DNA of 64,000 nucleotides. Origin: Gracilimonas sp040882225 (lineage in GTDB: Bacteria; Bacteroidota; Rhodothermia; Balneolales; Balneolaceae). The notes beneath the pieces were generated by a model that saw only the letters and a list, made by a program, of their open reading frames with translations, ran no database searches and was not told where the DNA came from. Both the position numbers and the translations under genes were made by a program. The stretch is from NCBI GenBank assembly GCA_040882225.1, contig JBBEBR010000014.1:372001-436000 (forward strand), in the 5' to 3' direction. The first letter of the stretch is position 1, and the number at the start of each line of letters is the position of its first letter. This document shows positions 50,647 through 59,393 of this stretch, piece after piece.

Positions 50647-51537
50647 ATGGAAGACTCTCGCCAACCGGAGAAAAAATTTAACTGGATCAAACTCTTTAAG
50701 ATTATTTTTGGAGTGATAGCTGCTTTATTTCTTGGCTTTTCTATCCTGATTCTCACTATGAGATGGGTAAATCCGCCGTTCACCGCTTTTACACTTCAGG
50801 AAGACTGGGAGGAAATTGACAGCGAAAGATATAATCTTCGAACGCATTGGGTCTCGGATGACGAACTGCCTTATCACCTAAAGCTCGCCGTTATTTCATC
50901 GGAAGACCAACGTTTCAGGGAGCACTGGGGGCTTGATTTGAAAGCAATAAAAAGCGCTTTAGAGGAAAATCAAGAAAGTGAGCAACGGCGAGGAGCGAGT
51001 ACGATAACTCAGCAGGTAGCAAAAAATTTATTTCTGAATTCAGCACAAACCTATTTCCGGAAAGTGGTGGAAGCGGGGATTGCGGTTTTGATCGAGCTTT
51101 TCTGGACCAAAGACAGAATTCTCGAAATGTATCTGAATATTGCGGAATTTGGACCGGGGAAATTCGGAATTGGGAAAGCATCCACAGATATTTTTGGTGA
51201 ACGGGCTGAAAATCTTACACCGGATGAAGCCGCCCGGCTGGCAGCAGTTCTTCCAAGCCCTAAGCGGATGCGTCCAGAACCCGCATCTCCATTTGTGCAG
51301 CAACGGAGCCATTGGATATTACTACAAATGACGCATCTTAGTGGGAATACTTATCTTCCAATGCAGCAAGAATTAGCCGATTCAGATACTTCCGGTTTTG
51401 CAGTATCCGATACATTAAGTGAAAGATTTTCTCATTCGGGAATTCAAAGAGGTACTGTTCCTGATTCGTTAATTTTAATTTCAGAGACAGACCCTCTGCT
51501 CGACAGCATAATGGTGGATAGCTTAGGAATTTGGTGA
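50647..51537 (+). CDS. mtgA: Monofunctional biosynthetic peptidoglycan transglycosylase
   Basis: A 296-residue GT51 enzyme that polymerises lipid II into glycan strands. One N-terminal transmembrane helix (about residues 15-40) is followed by the catalytic domain: AVISSEDQRFREHWGLD (motif 1 glutamate), RRGASTITQQVAKNLF (motif 2), and WTKDRILEMYLNIAEFG (motifs 3-4). There is no transpeptidase domain. The tail (about 225-296) is Ser- and Leu-rich and is an extra not always present. ATG 50647 is preferred over TTG 50638, which adds three residues. Confidence 0.93.
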   Translation: MEDSRQPEKKFNWIKLFKIIFGVIAALFLGFSILILTMRWVNPPFTAFTLQEDWEEIDSERYNLRTHWVSDDELPYHLKLAVISSEDQRFREHWGLDLKAIKSALEENQESEQRRGASTITQQVAKNLFLNSAQTYFRKVVEAGIAVLIELFWTKDRILEMYLNIAEFGPGKFGIGKASTDIFGERAENLTPDEAARLAAVLPSPKRMRPEPASPFVQQRSHWILLQMTHLSGNTYLPMQQELADSDTSGFAVSDTLSERFSHSGIQRGTVPDSLILISETDPLLDSIMVDSLGIW

Positions 51538-51542
51538 GCATT

Positions 51543-52517
51543 TCAATTTCTTTCCCAAATAATAATTTCATTAGATTTTAATCCAATAATATCTCCATTT
51601 TCCAGTGCGGTTAAACTTCTTACCGATTCATCAAGTTTATAACTGTAAAGATATTCCGCATCGCTGGTTCTGTAAACATCTATGAGCTGCTTTGGTTCGT
51701 TTCCGTAAAATTGAATCAGAAGATGAATTTCTTCTTTATTGATAAATCCGCTGGCAACTGCGAAGCTAAGCTCAGAACGGTCAAGCTGATAGGCCAGGTA
51801 ATCCAAACCGCTTATTGGGTTGCTTTTCAACTTTTGATCGGAATCGATTAATTTCCGAAAGAATCTGTTATTACCTTGTTTATCATAAGCGGAAAAAGTA
51901 CCGGCGAAGTTAGAGATTTTATAAACGGAGGTGCTATCAGCCAGAAGAAAGCCTGTAATTAAATTCGACCACCTTCGCGGATTTTCCACTTGAGGATGGG
52001 AAGTCCAGTAGATCGTTTTTGAGCTATCAATAAACTTTATAGCCGGATCTAAGGAGCCTAATATGGCAACATTATTAGTCACTCCGGCTAATTTGTACGG
52101 CGTAAATTCAATAATCCAATCATCGGAAAGGTCACCTTTTTGAGTGAAGACGGAAATTTTACTTTGTGGTTCATCAGCAATCCATACAGCTCCATTTTTT
52201 GAAAGGGCAAAATCAGTAGGGTTGAGGAGTTCGCCGGGGCCTCTCCCTCTGCCATTTCCAAATTTCTGTACTATTTTTTGTGATTCAAGATCTATTTTTT
52301 TTAATGCTGGAGGGTTGTAATCAAGTACAAAAACAGAATTTCCAAAAGCTTTTATGATACCCGCATTATTGAGAGAATCTAACTGAAAAATTATAGTTTT
52401 CGGGAGACTTTCTTCCATTAAAAATACACGGTTTTCAACCTCTTGCGGTACGGGTTTTTCTGCATAAGGGAGTGCATTAACCAGCTGAAGCAGGAATAAA
52501 GAAGCTAATAAAATCAT
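51543..52517 (-). CDS. 6-bladed beta-propeller exported protein
   Basis: A 324-residue secreted protein with a short signal (MILLASLFLLQLVNA, cleavage near residue 15). The body has the beta-propeller repeat pattern, including the GRGRGPGELLNPTDFAL motif near residue 88. That motif is almost identical in form to KGRGPGELVTPESF of the protein at 43548-44669, so both belong to one family. No lipobox is seen. It overlaps the stop of a 27-residue hydrophobic reading frame upstream (ATGA), which may be a separated signal peptide or a coupled peptide. A role in surface binding is inferred only. Confidence 0.78.
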   Translation of the reverse strand: MILLASLFLLQLVNALPYAEKPVPQEVENRVFLMEESLPKTIIFQLDSLNNAGIIKAFGNSVFVLDYNPPALKKIDLESQKIVQKFGNGRGRGPGELLNPTDFALSKNGAVWIADEPQSKISVFTQKGDLSDDWIIEFTPYKLAGVTNNVAILGSLDPAIKFIDSSKTIYWTSHPQVENPRRWSNLITGFLLADSTSVYKISNFAGTFSAYDKQGNNRFFRKLIDSDQKLKSNPISGLDYLAYQLDRSELSFAVASGFINKEEIHLLIQFYGNEPKQLIDVYRTSDAEYLYSYKLDESVRSLTALENGDIIGLKSNEIIIWERN

Positions 52518-52597
52518 TTATTTTCTATCACAGTTAGCAATTTTGCCTGAAGAAAAACTGAGAAAAAAATGGGAATAAGGAAGATAAGTGTTTTCAT
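52514..52597 (-). CDS. Tiny hydrophobic reading frame coupled to the beta-propeller gene
   Basis: ATG 52597 opens a 27-codon frame whose product (MKTLIFLIPIFFSVFLQAK...) reads like a Sec signal. It ends with TGA overlapping the ATG of the beta-propeller gene (ATGA at 52514-52517). It could be a leader peptide, a small membrane peptide, or a signal frame lost by a frameshift. It has no visible family. Confidence 0.3.
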   Translation of the reverse strand: MKTLIFLIPIFFSVFLQAKLLTVIENK

Positions 52598-52669
52598 AGC
52601 TGTAATTAATTAGTATATGCTTAAATAAATATAAATTGATAAAATATCAAATTGTCTTAGCCAAAGGAC

Positions 52670-53365
52670 TCAAAATTCAAAAAGATTCCAGGGCTGACCT
52701 TTTGGAATGGGCGCTTCAAACTTCAGTGTATCTTTTTTGGTGGGATGTTCAATTTCCAGTTTCACTGCCCGAAGCGCAATATCTTTCCCCTTGTTTTGTC
52801 CCAGCTCGCCATATTTCTGATCACCCCAGAGAGGGAATCCTTCTTTTGCCATTTGCACCCGAATTTGATGAGGCCGGCCGGTAATCAAATCAATTTCAAC
52901 TAAACTGTAGTGGGCACTTTGTTTAAGAGTTTTAAATTTTAATCTCGCCTCTTTTGCGCTGCCTCTTTTTGATTTGAAAGCTTTTACGGTATTCGTTCGG
53001 GAATCTTTTTCTAAGAAGTGAACCATTTCTCCAAAAACAGGAGTCATGCCTTCTACCATTGCCCAATACGTTTTATCAATGGTCCGCTTTCGGATTTGAG
53101 CTGAAAGCCTTGAGGCCGCTTTTGATGTACGGGCAATTACCATTACTCCGCTAACAGGTTGGTCAAGACGGTGCACTAATCCCAAAAAAACATCACCCGG
53201 CTTATTATACTTCTTCTTGATGTATTGTTTGCAGAGGGTAAGCACATCAGGATTTCCTGTATGATCTTCCTGAGAAAGCAAACCTGCGGGTTTATCAATC
53301 ACTAAAAGGTGATTGTCTTCGTAAATAATGGGGATATCAGGATTAGTTTTTGTTGTGGCCTTCAT
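52670..53365 (-). CDS. RluA-family pseudouridine synthase
   Basis: A 231-residue RNA-modifying enzyme. The RluA motif is HRLDQPVSGVMVIART, with the catalytic aspartate Asp68 in HRLD. GRPHQIRVQMAKEGFPLWGDQKYG follows, a standard RluA element. There is no N-terminal S4 domain, so target choice is not clear (rRNA or tRNA). ATG 53365 is chosen; the ATG one codon upstream adds Met only. It is divergent from uvrC. Confidence 0.9.
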   Translation of the reverse strand: MKATTKTNPDIPIIYEDNHLLVIDKPAGLLSQEDHTGNPDVLTLCKQYIKKKYNKPGDVFLGLVHRLDQPVSGVMVIARTSKAASRLSAQIRKRTIDKTYWAMVEGMTPVFGEMVHFLEKDSRTNTVKAFKSKRGSAKEARLKFKTLKQSAHYSLVEIDLITGRPHQIRVQMAKEGFPLWGDQKYGELGQNKGKDIALRAVKLEIEHPTKKDTLKFEAPIPKGQPWNLFEF

Positions 53366-53490
53366 CAAAAAGAAAAAATGGGTTTCGTAGAATTTTCTTA
53401 AAGGTAGGCAGAACCAAAGAAAGGTGATAAAATCTTTATAAAAGGCTGATCCAATGTCTTTTCTGTGGCTAAAAATTTTATCTTAGAACT

Positions 53491-55335
53491 ATGAGCGAAT
53501 CTCCTCAAAAAGTTGAAATATTCGAAAAGGTTGCCAATCTGCCGATGGCACCCGGCGTGTATATTTATAAGGATGCTAATGGCAGCGTTTTATATGTGGG
53601 GAAGGCAAAGAGGCTTCGAAACCGGGTACGATCCTATTTTCAGGAATCTCGTCCCGTAGATGGGCGAATTAAAACCATGGTTTCCAAAATTGATGATCTG
53701 GAAGTTTTCGTCACTGATTCAGAAGCAGAGGCATTGATCCTCGAAAACAATCTAATCAAACAATATCAGCCCAGGTACAATATTATGTATCGGGATGATA
53801 AGTCTTATCCATACATCTGTATCACACCAGGAGAAAAACCACGTGTATTCGCTACCCGAACCATCAATAAAGATGGCAGTAAATATTACGGGCCCTACGA
53901 TAGTGTAGTGACAATGAAGCGTATGCTGGAAACCATCCGGAAAGCATTTGGGCTCTGTACGTGCGCGGTTTCCCAAAAAGTGATTGACAAAACGCGTGGT
54001 GTTCCAAAATGGCATTCCTGTTTTGATGATTACCTGCGCAATTGCTCCGGTGATTGGGATGCGGATGTGTATCAGGCTACCATCACCAAAGTAGAACGAC
54101 TTTTAAACGGACAGACGGAAATGCTTTTGCGTGAACTTAAGGATGAGATGGAAATTGCATCTGATGCGTTGGCTTTCGAAGAAGCGGCCAACTTACGTGA
54201 TAGCGTAATAGCGGTGAAAAGATATAGCCATAAAATGAAAATGGTGGTGTCGCACAAAGTTGACAGGGATGTTTTTGCTATCGGAATAGATACTGAAATC
54301 GGTGAAGCCTGCGGAGTTTTATTTAAGGTGAGGGAAGGAAAACTGATTGGGAAATTTCATCGCTTTCTGAAAAATATTGATGATTTGAAGATAGAAGATA
54401 TGCTGCAATCTTTTGTGGAAGATTATTATACGGGTCAGCACAGCGAAGCCATTCCGGATGAAGTGTATCTCAGCCATGAAATAGAAGATGCAGAGCCGCT
54501 CGAACAATATTTACAACAAGAGCGAGGGAAAAACGTGCCCGTAAATGTGCCTCAAATTGGTGAGAAAAGACATCTCATTAAAATGGCGGAATCTAATGCG
54601 AGGCTTCATTTGAATGAGCGAGCAATGGAAAAAGAGAAAGCGGAACGAGACCGGATTCCTCATGCGGTGAAAGAGCTTAAAGAACATCTGAAGCTAAACC
54701 GGCTTCCCCGCAGAATCGAATGCTTTGATAATTCTAATTTACAGGGAACTGATCCTGTGGCGTCTATGGTTTGTTTTGTGGATGCAAAACCGCGAAAAAG
54801 TGAGTACAAACGCTTCAACATAAAAACGGTAGTTGGGGCGGATGATTATGCTTCGATGAAGGAAGTATTAACCCGAAGGTATTCGCGCGTGATGAAAGAG
54901 GGGCTGCATATTCCCGATTTGATTGTTGTTGATGGTGGAAAAGGCCAATTAAGCTCGGCTGTAGCTGCCTTGCAGGAAATAGGTTTCTATGGAGAGTGCG
55001 AAATAATTGGTTTGGCAAAACGGCTTGAAGAAGTATTTTTGCCTGGTAGAATGGATCCGGTAATGATTCCTAAGAAGTCTTCCGCTTTAAAATTGTTACA
55101 GCAAACCCGTGATGAAGCGCATCGCTTTGCTATTATTTTTCATCGTAAGAAAAGAGAAAAAAGAACCTTGAATACGGAACTAACTCAGATTTCAGGAGTA
55201 GGTAATAAAACGGCGCAAATGCTTCTTAAAGAGTTCGGATCGGTTAAAAAAATCAAAGAAGCAGATAAGGCAGAAATTCAGGCTTTGGCGGGGAAATCTA
55301 CCGGAGACAAAATCTACAACTTCTTTCACGATTAG
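53491..55335 (+). CDS. uvrC: Excinuclease ABC subunit C
   Basis: A 614-residue nuclease that makes both incisions in nucleotide-excision repair. The GIY-YIG domain is at residues ~18-95, with GVYIYK and YVGKAKRLRNR. A UVR coiled segment lies near 205-240 (EIASDALAFEEAANLRDSV). The RNase H-like second nuclease domain follows (CFDNSNLQGTDPVASMVCF and LIVVDGGKGQLSSA). The C-terminal tandem HhH region (QISGVGNKTAQMLLKEFGS) ends the protein. All domains are intact and the length is typical. Confidence 0.97.
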   Translation: MSESPQKVEIFEKVANLPMAPGVYIYKDANGSVLYVGKAKRLRNRVRSYFQESRPVDGRIKTMVSKIDDLEVFVTDSEAEALILENNLIKQYQPRYNIMYRDDKSYPYICITPGEKPRVFATRTINKDGSKYYGPYDSVVTMKRMLETIRKAFGLCTCAVSQKVIDKTRGVPKWHSCFDDYLRNCSGDWDADVYQATITKVERLLNGQTEMLLRELKDEMEIASDALAFEEAANLRDSVIAVKRYSHKMKMVVSHKVDRDVFAIGIDTEIGEACGVLFKVREGKLIGKFHRFLKNIDDLKIEDMLQSFVEDYYTGQHSEAIPDEVYLSHEIEDAEPLEQYLQQERGKNVPVNVPQIGEKRHLIKMAESNARLHLNERAMEKEKAERDRIPHAVKELKEHLKLNRLPRRIECFDNSNLQGTDPVASMVCFVDAKPRKSEYKRFNIKTVVGADDYASMKEVLTRRYSRVMKEGLHIPDLIVVDGGKGQLSSAVAALQEIGFYGECEIIGLAKRLEEVFLPGRMDPVMIPKKSSALKLLQQTRDEAHRFAIIFHRKKREKRTLNTELTQISGVGNKTAQMLLKEFGSVKKIKEADKAEIQALAGKSTGDKIYNFFHD

Positions 55336-55494
55336 CTCGTCTTGTACTTGAATCACGGGTCTCACATTAACATGTGATATAAAACCCAAACATAGGATAT
55401 TAATATAAATACAAACCAAATCTGCTTACTAACTAAGCAAATACGAAGGTTAAAATTGCTTGAAGCTAAATTAGATTACCGAATCAAATAAATA

Positions 55495-55502
55495 TATCTT
55501 TG
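55495..55502 (+). promoter_or_regulatory. TAnnTTTG -7 box of the ECF sigma gene
   Basis: TATCTTTG is an exact TAnnTTTG match and lies 47 bases before the ATG at 55550. No clear -33 box was found at normal spacing. Confidence 0.5.
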
Positions 55503-55549
55503 GTTAAAATAGCTGAGAGCACAACCCAAAAATTTTAGGGTGAGATAAA

Positions 55550-56191
55550 ATGGAATTATTGAAAAGACATGTTGACAAGCAATCATACGGAAATCTTCAA
55601 GACCGGGACCTTGTGAAATTATTTAGAAAAAATGCAGACGAATCAGCGTTCAATGAGTTGATGAATCGCCATCAGGCTAAGATATATTCCTATATTTACA
55701 GCATGGTGATGAACCCTGAAATTGCTAACGATCTTTTCCAAACTACGTTCACTAAAGTCATTACCAAAATGGATGACACGTACAATGAACAGGGTAAATG
55801 GATTGCCTGGGTAATGCGGATTGCGCATAATGCGACAATTGATTATCTAAGAAAACAAAAAAGATATATTGACGTTAGTGGATGGAGCGATGAGGATTCT
55901 TCAACAGATTTTTTCGATCGAATGGAAGATGATAGTGTTGTTGATGCTGACGACAAAATGGTGGATAATGAAACCAGGACAAGTTTGATGCAACACATCT
56001 CCAAGTTGCCGGAAGAACAACGAACAGTGGTACTTTTAAGGCACTATTATGAAATGCCTTTTAAGGAAATTGCAGAACTAACAGATGTTTCTATAAATAC
56101 AGCTCTCGGGCGTATGAGATATGCTTTAATTAATCTCAGGAAACATTTTGAGGAAGAACGAGAACAAGAGCTAAAACATGAACACAGGTGA
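55550..56191 (+). CDS. ECF-type RNA polymerase sigma factor
   Basis: A 213-residue sigma-70 family factor lacking regions 1 and 3. Region 2 (about 30-105) reads FNELMNRHQAKIYSYIYSMV, DLFQTTFTKVI and WIAWVMRIAHNATIDYLRKQKR. Region 4 (about 145-200) reads LPEEQRTVVLLRHYYEMPFKEIAELTDVSINTALGRMRYALINLRK. An acidic linker (SDEDSSTDFFDRMEDDSVVDADD) joins them. The gene overlaps the next by 14 bases; that next protein looks like its cognate anti-sigma factor, so activity is probably controlled by release from the membrane. The regulon is unknown. Confidence 0.93.
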   Translation: MELLKRHVDKQSYGNLQDRDLVKLFRKNADESAFNELMNRHQAKIYSYIYSMVMNPEIANDLFQTTFTKVITKMDDTYNEQGKWIAWVMRIAHNATIDYLRKQKRYIDVSGWSDEDSSTDFFDRMEDDSVVDADDKMVDNETRTSLMQHISKLPEEQRTVVLLRHYYEMPFKEIAELTDVSINTALGRMRYALINLRKHFEEEREQELKHEHR

Positions 56192-56720
56192 AAATAAATG
56201 TATAAGATATCTGATGAAGGAAATGGATCCTTCAGAAGAATTAGAATTTGAACAATTGATGCTGGAGGATGAAAATTTATTGATAGAGGTTGAAAGCCTC
56301 AGAGCCACAGAAAAAAAAGTGGCAAAAATACCAATTAAAAATCCTCCTGAATCTATCACTCGAAAAATAGCCTATGAAGCCAAACAGTTACAATCTGACC
56401 GAATAAAAAAATCCCGTAAACTTTATATCTACCTAAGAAGAGGAATAGCCGCAGCTGTACTTTTGTGTGCTTTTAGTGGCGGGTATTATTATTTCTCTGA
56501 TTTTAGTGAACCAGAAGAAATTTCCCCTGTTTCGAGTGAGCAAATATCACCATGGGTGGATAGAAATGAAGTGCTTAGATATTCGGGTGCTACTCAAGCT
56601 TCAACTGCATCCAGTTTTGATACAGAAGTAATTAAAAGCTATGAAAAGCTTCAATTAGTTAAATTTTCTTCCGGTGATGGAACTGTTTTGGGAATTCATT
56701 TAACGGGTTCACCTCAATAA
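56178..56720 (+). CDS. Membrane anti-sigma factor-like protein
   Basis: A 180-residue protein with a cytosolic N-terminal domain (about 1-85), one transmembrane helix (about 90-108, RGIAAAVLLCAFSGGYYYF) and a periplasmic tail of ~70 residues. The layout and the 14-base overlap with the ECF sigma gene identify a likely anti-sigma factor. The N-domain opens with CIRYLMKEMDPSEELEFEQLMLEDENLLIEVE, which resembles anti-sigma domains that count acidic helices. No HxxxCxxC zinc motif is present. ATG 56178 is used. Confidence 0.78.
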   Translation: MNTGENKCIRYLMKEMDPSEELEFEQLMLEDENLLIEVESLRATEKKVAKIPIKNPPESITRKIAYEAKQLQSDRIKKSRKLYIYLRRGIAAAVLLCAFSGGYYYFSDFSEPEEISPVSSEQISPWVDRNEVLRYSGATQASTASSFDTEVIKSYEKLQLVKFSSGDGTVLGIHLTGSPQ

Positions 56721-56724
56721 ATGC

Positions 56725-56752
56725 AAGGCAGCCATTAGGTTGCCTTTTTTAT
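56725..56752 (+). terminator. Rho-independent terminator of the sigma/anti-sigma operon
   Basis: A 9-bp stem, AAGGCAGCC / GGTTGCCTT (one G-U pair), with loop ATTA is followed by six T residues. It lies just after the anti-sigma stop. Confidence 0.82.
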
Positions 56753-56783
56753 GTGGATAACTTCTCTCGGGAATGTGAATAAG

Positions 56784-56791
56784 TATTTTTG
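56784..56791 (+). promoter_or_regulatory. Possible -7 box of parA
   Basis: TATTTTTG fits TAnnTTTG and lies about 72 bases before the parA ATG. The region is T-rich, so the site is weakly supported. Confidence 0.3.
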
Positions 56792-56863
56792 TATGGTAGT
56801 GCACCTCGCTTTATATTAAAATTTGTGTCAAAACTATAAAAGCTCAAAGCAGGTCTTAAATAA

Positions 56864-57661
56864 ATGGGAAAAGTCATTTCAATTGCCAATCAAAAAGGTG
56901 GGGTAGGGAAAACCACCACGGCAATTAACTTAGCTGCCAGTCTTGCGGCAATCGAACATTCTACTCTGGTTATTGATATTGATCCGCAAAGTAATACTAC
57001 AAGCGGCCTGGGAATTGACTCAAAAACGGTAACCAATTCTATCTATGAAGTTATGATTGGCAGTGCGGATGTGAACGAAACCATCCGCCAAACCGAACTG
57101 GAGTTTCTGGATTTAGTACCAGCTCATATCAATCTTGTGGGCGCCGAAATCGAGATGATAGATCGGGAAGAGCGCGAACGGATCCTTAAAAAGGCTATAG
57201 ATGATGTAAGGAAGAAATACGATTTTATCATTATTGATTGTCCGCCGTCGCTTGGTTTGTTGACTATCAACGCTTTGACTTCTTCTGATTCTATATTGAT
57301 ACCTGTACAATGCGAATATTTTGCCCTGGAAGGTTTAGGGCAGCTGCTAAATACCATAAAAATTGTGAGACAACACTTGAATCCGGAACTGGATATTGAA
57401 GGGGTTTTACTAACTATGTATGATACTAGGACAAGGTTGTCTAATCAGGTTGCCGATGAAGTGAAAAGGTATTTTGACGACCGCGTATTTAAATCAGTTA
57501 TTTCCAGAAATGTGCGATTGGCTGAGGCTCCCAGTTTTGGTAAACCTGCATTATTGTATGATTCTACAAGTATTGGCTCAAAAAATTATCTGGCTTTGGC
57601 AAAAGAAGTTATCAAGAGAAATAAGAAGCTGTTTAAGAACAGCCCGGTTCTATCAGAGTAA
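56864..57661 (+). CDS. parA: Chromosome-partitioning ATPase ParA/Soj
   Basis: A 265-residue deviant Walker ATPase that drives chromosome segregation with ParB. The Walker A motif KGGVGKTT spans Lys11-Thr18 with the signature lysine. The Walker A' block follows as LVIDIDPQSNTTSGLG, and Walker B is IIIDCPPSLGLLT. The C-terminal half has the usual VLLTMYDTRTRLSNQV. There is no N-terminal HTH, so it is the chromosomal Soj type. The parB gene follows after 9 bp. Confidence 0.97.
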   Translation: MGKVISIANQKGGVGKTTTAINLAASLAAIEHSTLVIDIDPQSNTTSGLGIDSKTVTNSIYEVMIGSADVNETIRQTELEFLDLVPAHINLVGAEIEMIDREERERILKKAIDDVRKKYDFIIIDCPPSLGLLTINALTSSDSILIPVQCEYFALEGLGQLLNTIKIVRQHLNPELDIEGVLLTMYDTRTRLSNQVADEVKRYFDDRVFKSVISRNVRLAEAPSFGKPALLYDSTSIGSKNYLALAKEVIKRNKKLFKNSPVLSE

Positions 57662-57670
57662 GGAAATATA

Positions 57671-58588
57671 ATGGCTACAAAGAAAGTTTTAGGACGTGGT
57701 TTAGGGGCTTTTTTCCCAGAGTACCAGGACGAAAAGGATAAAGCCGAAGCATCAAAAAAAGAAGGTGTTGAGAAGAATATTGTTCAGCCGGAAGACCGTG
57801 TAAATATCGTACTTTTTGTTCCGGTAGACCATATTCGAGCAAATCCAAATCAACCCCGAAAAGAGTTTGATGAAACCAAACTTGACGAGCTGGCTTCATC
57901 CATAAAAAAGCATGGGCTTATTCAGCCAATTACGGTGCGCTATATTGGTGAAAAACGATTCGAACTTATTAGTGGTGAAAGAAGATTACGCGCCGCTAAA
58001 TTAGCTGGATTTGCTGAAATACCCGCGTTTATTCGTGAAGCTGATGACGAGCAAAGTATGGCTTTCGCACTTATCGAAAATATTCAGCGAGAGGAATTAA
58101 ATCCTTTAGAAGTAGCGATGGGATACAAAAGGCTGTTAGAGGAATTTGATTATACTCAAGCCGAAGTTGCTGAACGTGTTGGTAAAAACCGAACCACGGT
58201 TACTAATATGTTGCGCCTGCTGAACCTGCCGGATTTCTTGCAGCAAGCGTTGAAATCTAATCAGGTTTCGATGGGACACGCCAGGGCTTTATTGACCATT
58301 GAAGACGCTTCTGTTCAAAAAAAGATTTTAGATAAGGCGATTAAGCAAGAGTGGTCGGTACGGCAGATTGAAGAAGCTGTTCGGTCTCTGGAAAAGTCGT
58401 CATCAACAAATAAAAAGCAGAAGGACTCTTCAAATCCTTTTTATAATGAAATTTCCGATCGTCTCAGACGTACTTTTAGCACTAAAGTGAATGTGAAGCC
58501 CAAAAAAGACGGGGGAGAAATCAGGATTGAATATTATTCCGATGATGACCTTGAACGATTACTTGCCATTTTTGACTCGCTCAATTAG
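57671..58588 (+). CDS. parB: Chromosome-partitioning protein ParB
   Basis: A 305-residue ParB/Spo0J protein that binds parS and slides as a CTP-gated clamp. The N-terminus KVLGRGLGAFFPEYQ is the ParA-contact region. The CTP-binding N-domain has HIRANPNQPRKEFDE and the ISGERRLRAAKLAG arginine motif. ENIQREELNPLEVAMGYKRLL precedes the HTH (YTQAEVAERVGKNRTTVTNMLRLL). The C-terminal dimer domain ends GGEIRIEYYSDDDLERLLAIFD. Its last ~47 bases overlap the next gene, which is unusual. Confidence 0.96.
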   Translation: MATKKVLGRGLGAFFPEYQDEKDKAEASKKEGVEKNIVQPEDRVNIVLFVPVDHIRANPNQPRKEFDETKLDELASSIKKHGLIQPITVRYIGEKRFELISGERRLRAAKLAGFAEIPAFIREADDEQSMAFALIENIQREELNPLEVAMGYKRLLEEFDYTQAEVAERVGKNRTTVTNMLRLLNLPDFLQQALKSNQVSMGHARALLTIEDASVQKKILDKAIKQEWSVRQIEEAVRSLEKSSSTNKKQKDSSNPFYNEISDRLRRTFSTKVNVKPKKDGGEIRIEYYSDDDLERLLAIFDSLN

Positions 58589-59186
58589 CCTAATATTGAT
58601 TTTTGGTGTTGGAATATGCTGGCAGGGGTATTCTCAAAGCCATAAAAATTCCTATCAAAATTTTGTACCTGTTAATTACTCCATAAAACAGGATACCAAC
58701 AGCATCAATAATTATCCCGACCCCAAGAAAGTTCTTCATCGGTCTTTGATGATTCCAGGCTGGGGTCAAGTCACCAATAAACAAGCATGGAAAGTTCCTA
58801 TCATATATGGTTTGATAGGAGGGCTTACCTACTATAGCATCACGCTACATAAAAATTATAATGACTACCGGGCGGCATATTATAACTTGCACCCCGATAC
58901 ACCCGACGATTTTAAATTTGGACCAACTCCCGACTTTATTCCTCCCACTGCTGATTTGAACTCTTTGCGGAACAATAGAAATTTTTATAGAAACCGGCGA
59001 GATTTCGTTTATATAAGTATTGCATTATCCTATGCGCTGAATGTAATAGACGCTTATGTGTTTGCTCATCTGCGCTCATTTGATGTATCCGATGATCTTT
59101 CGATGAATTCGGGTTTTAAGCCAGGAATGATAAATGGGGTATTTTTAGAACCTATTCCATCCCTGACGCTTTCTTTAAAATTTTAA
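58542..59186 (+). CDS. DUF5683-like exported protein overlapping parB
   Basis: A 214-residue protein from ATG 58542 (an in-frame TTG at 58527 and ATG 58545 are alternatives). It has an N-terminal signal or anchor (about residues 8-32) and a second hydrophobic segment. The mature part contains LHRSLMIPGWGQVTNKQAWKVPIIYGLIGG, which is the hallmark of DUF5683 proteins in Bacteroidota, often found next to parB. Function is unknown; envelope location is likely. The start lies inside the parB gene, with 47 bases of overlap in a different frame. Confidence 0.8.
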   Translation: MMTLNDYLPFLTRSISLILIFGVGICWQGYSQSHKNSYQNFVPVNYSIKQDTNSINNYPDPKKVLHRSLMIPGWGQVTNKQAWKVPIIYGLIGGLTYYSITLHKNYNDYRAAYYNLHPDTPDDFKFGPTPDFIPPTADLNSLRNNRNFYRNRRDFVYISIALSYALNVIDAYVFAHLRSFDVSDDLSMNSGFKPGMINGVFLEPIPSLTLSLKF

Positions 59187-59338
59187 GGTGAGGGATTGCT
59201 ACCATTCAAAAAAAAGATGTTGGGTTTATTAGATTTATGGAACATAAAGCTACTTTGTGAAGTTAAAAACATACTAAAAACTTATTAGATAAAGTTATAA
59301 CCATGACAGTAAATTTTATTTTAAGCATCAAATTTTAT

Positions 59339-59346
59339 TACCTTCG
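59339..59346 (+). promoter_or_regulatory. Near-consensus -7 box of the TPR gene
   Basis: TACCTTCG matches TAnnTTTG at seven of eight positions and lies 48 bases before the ATG at 59394. Confidence 0.35.
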
Positions 59347-59393
59347 GTGCTTGAATAAAAGATCACTACTCAACGATCATAAATAATAGAAAA

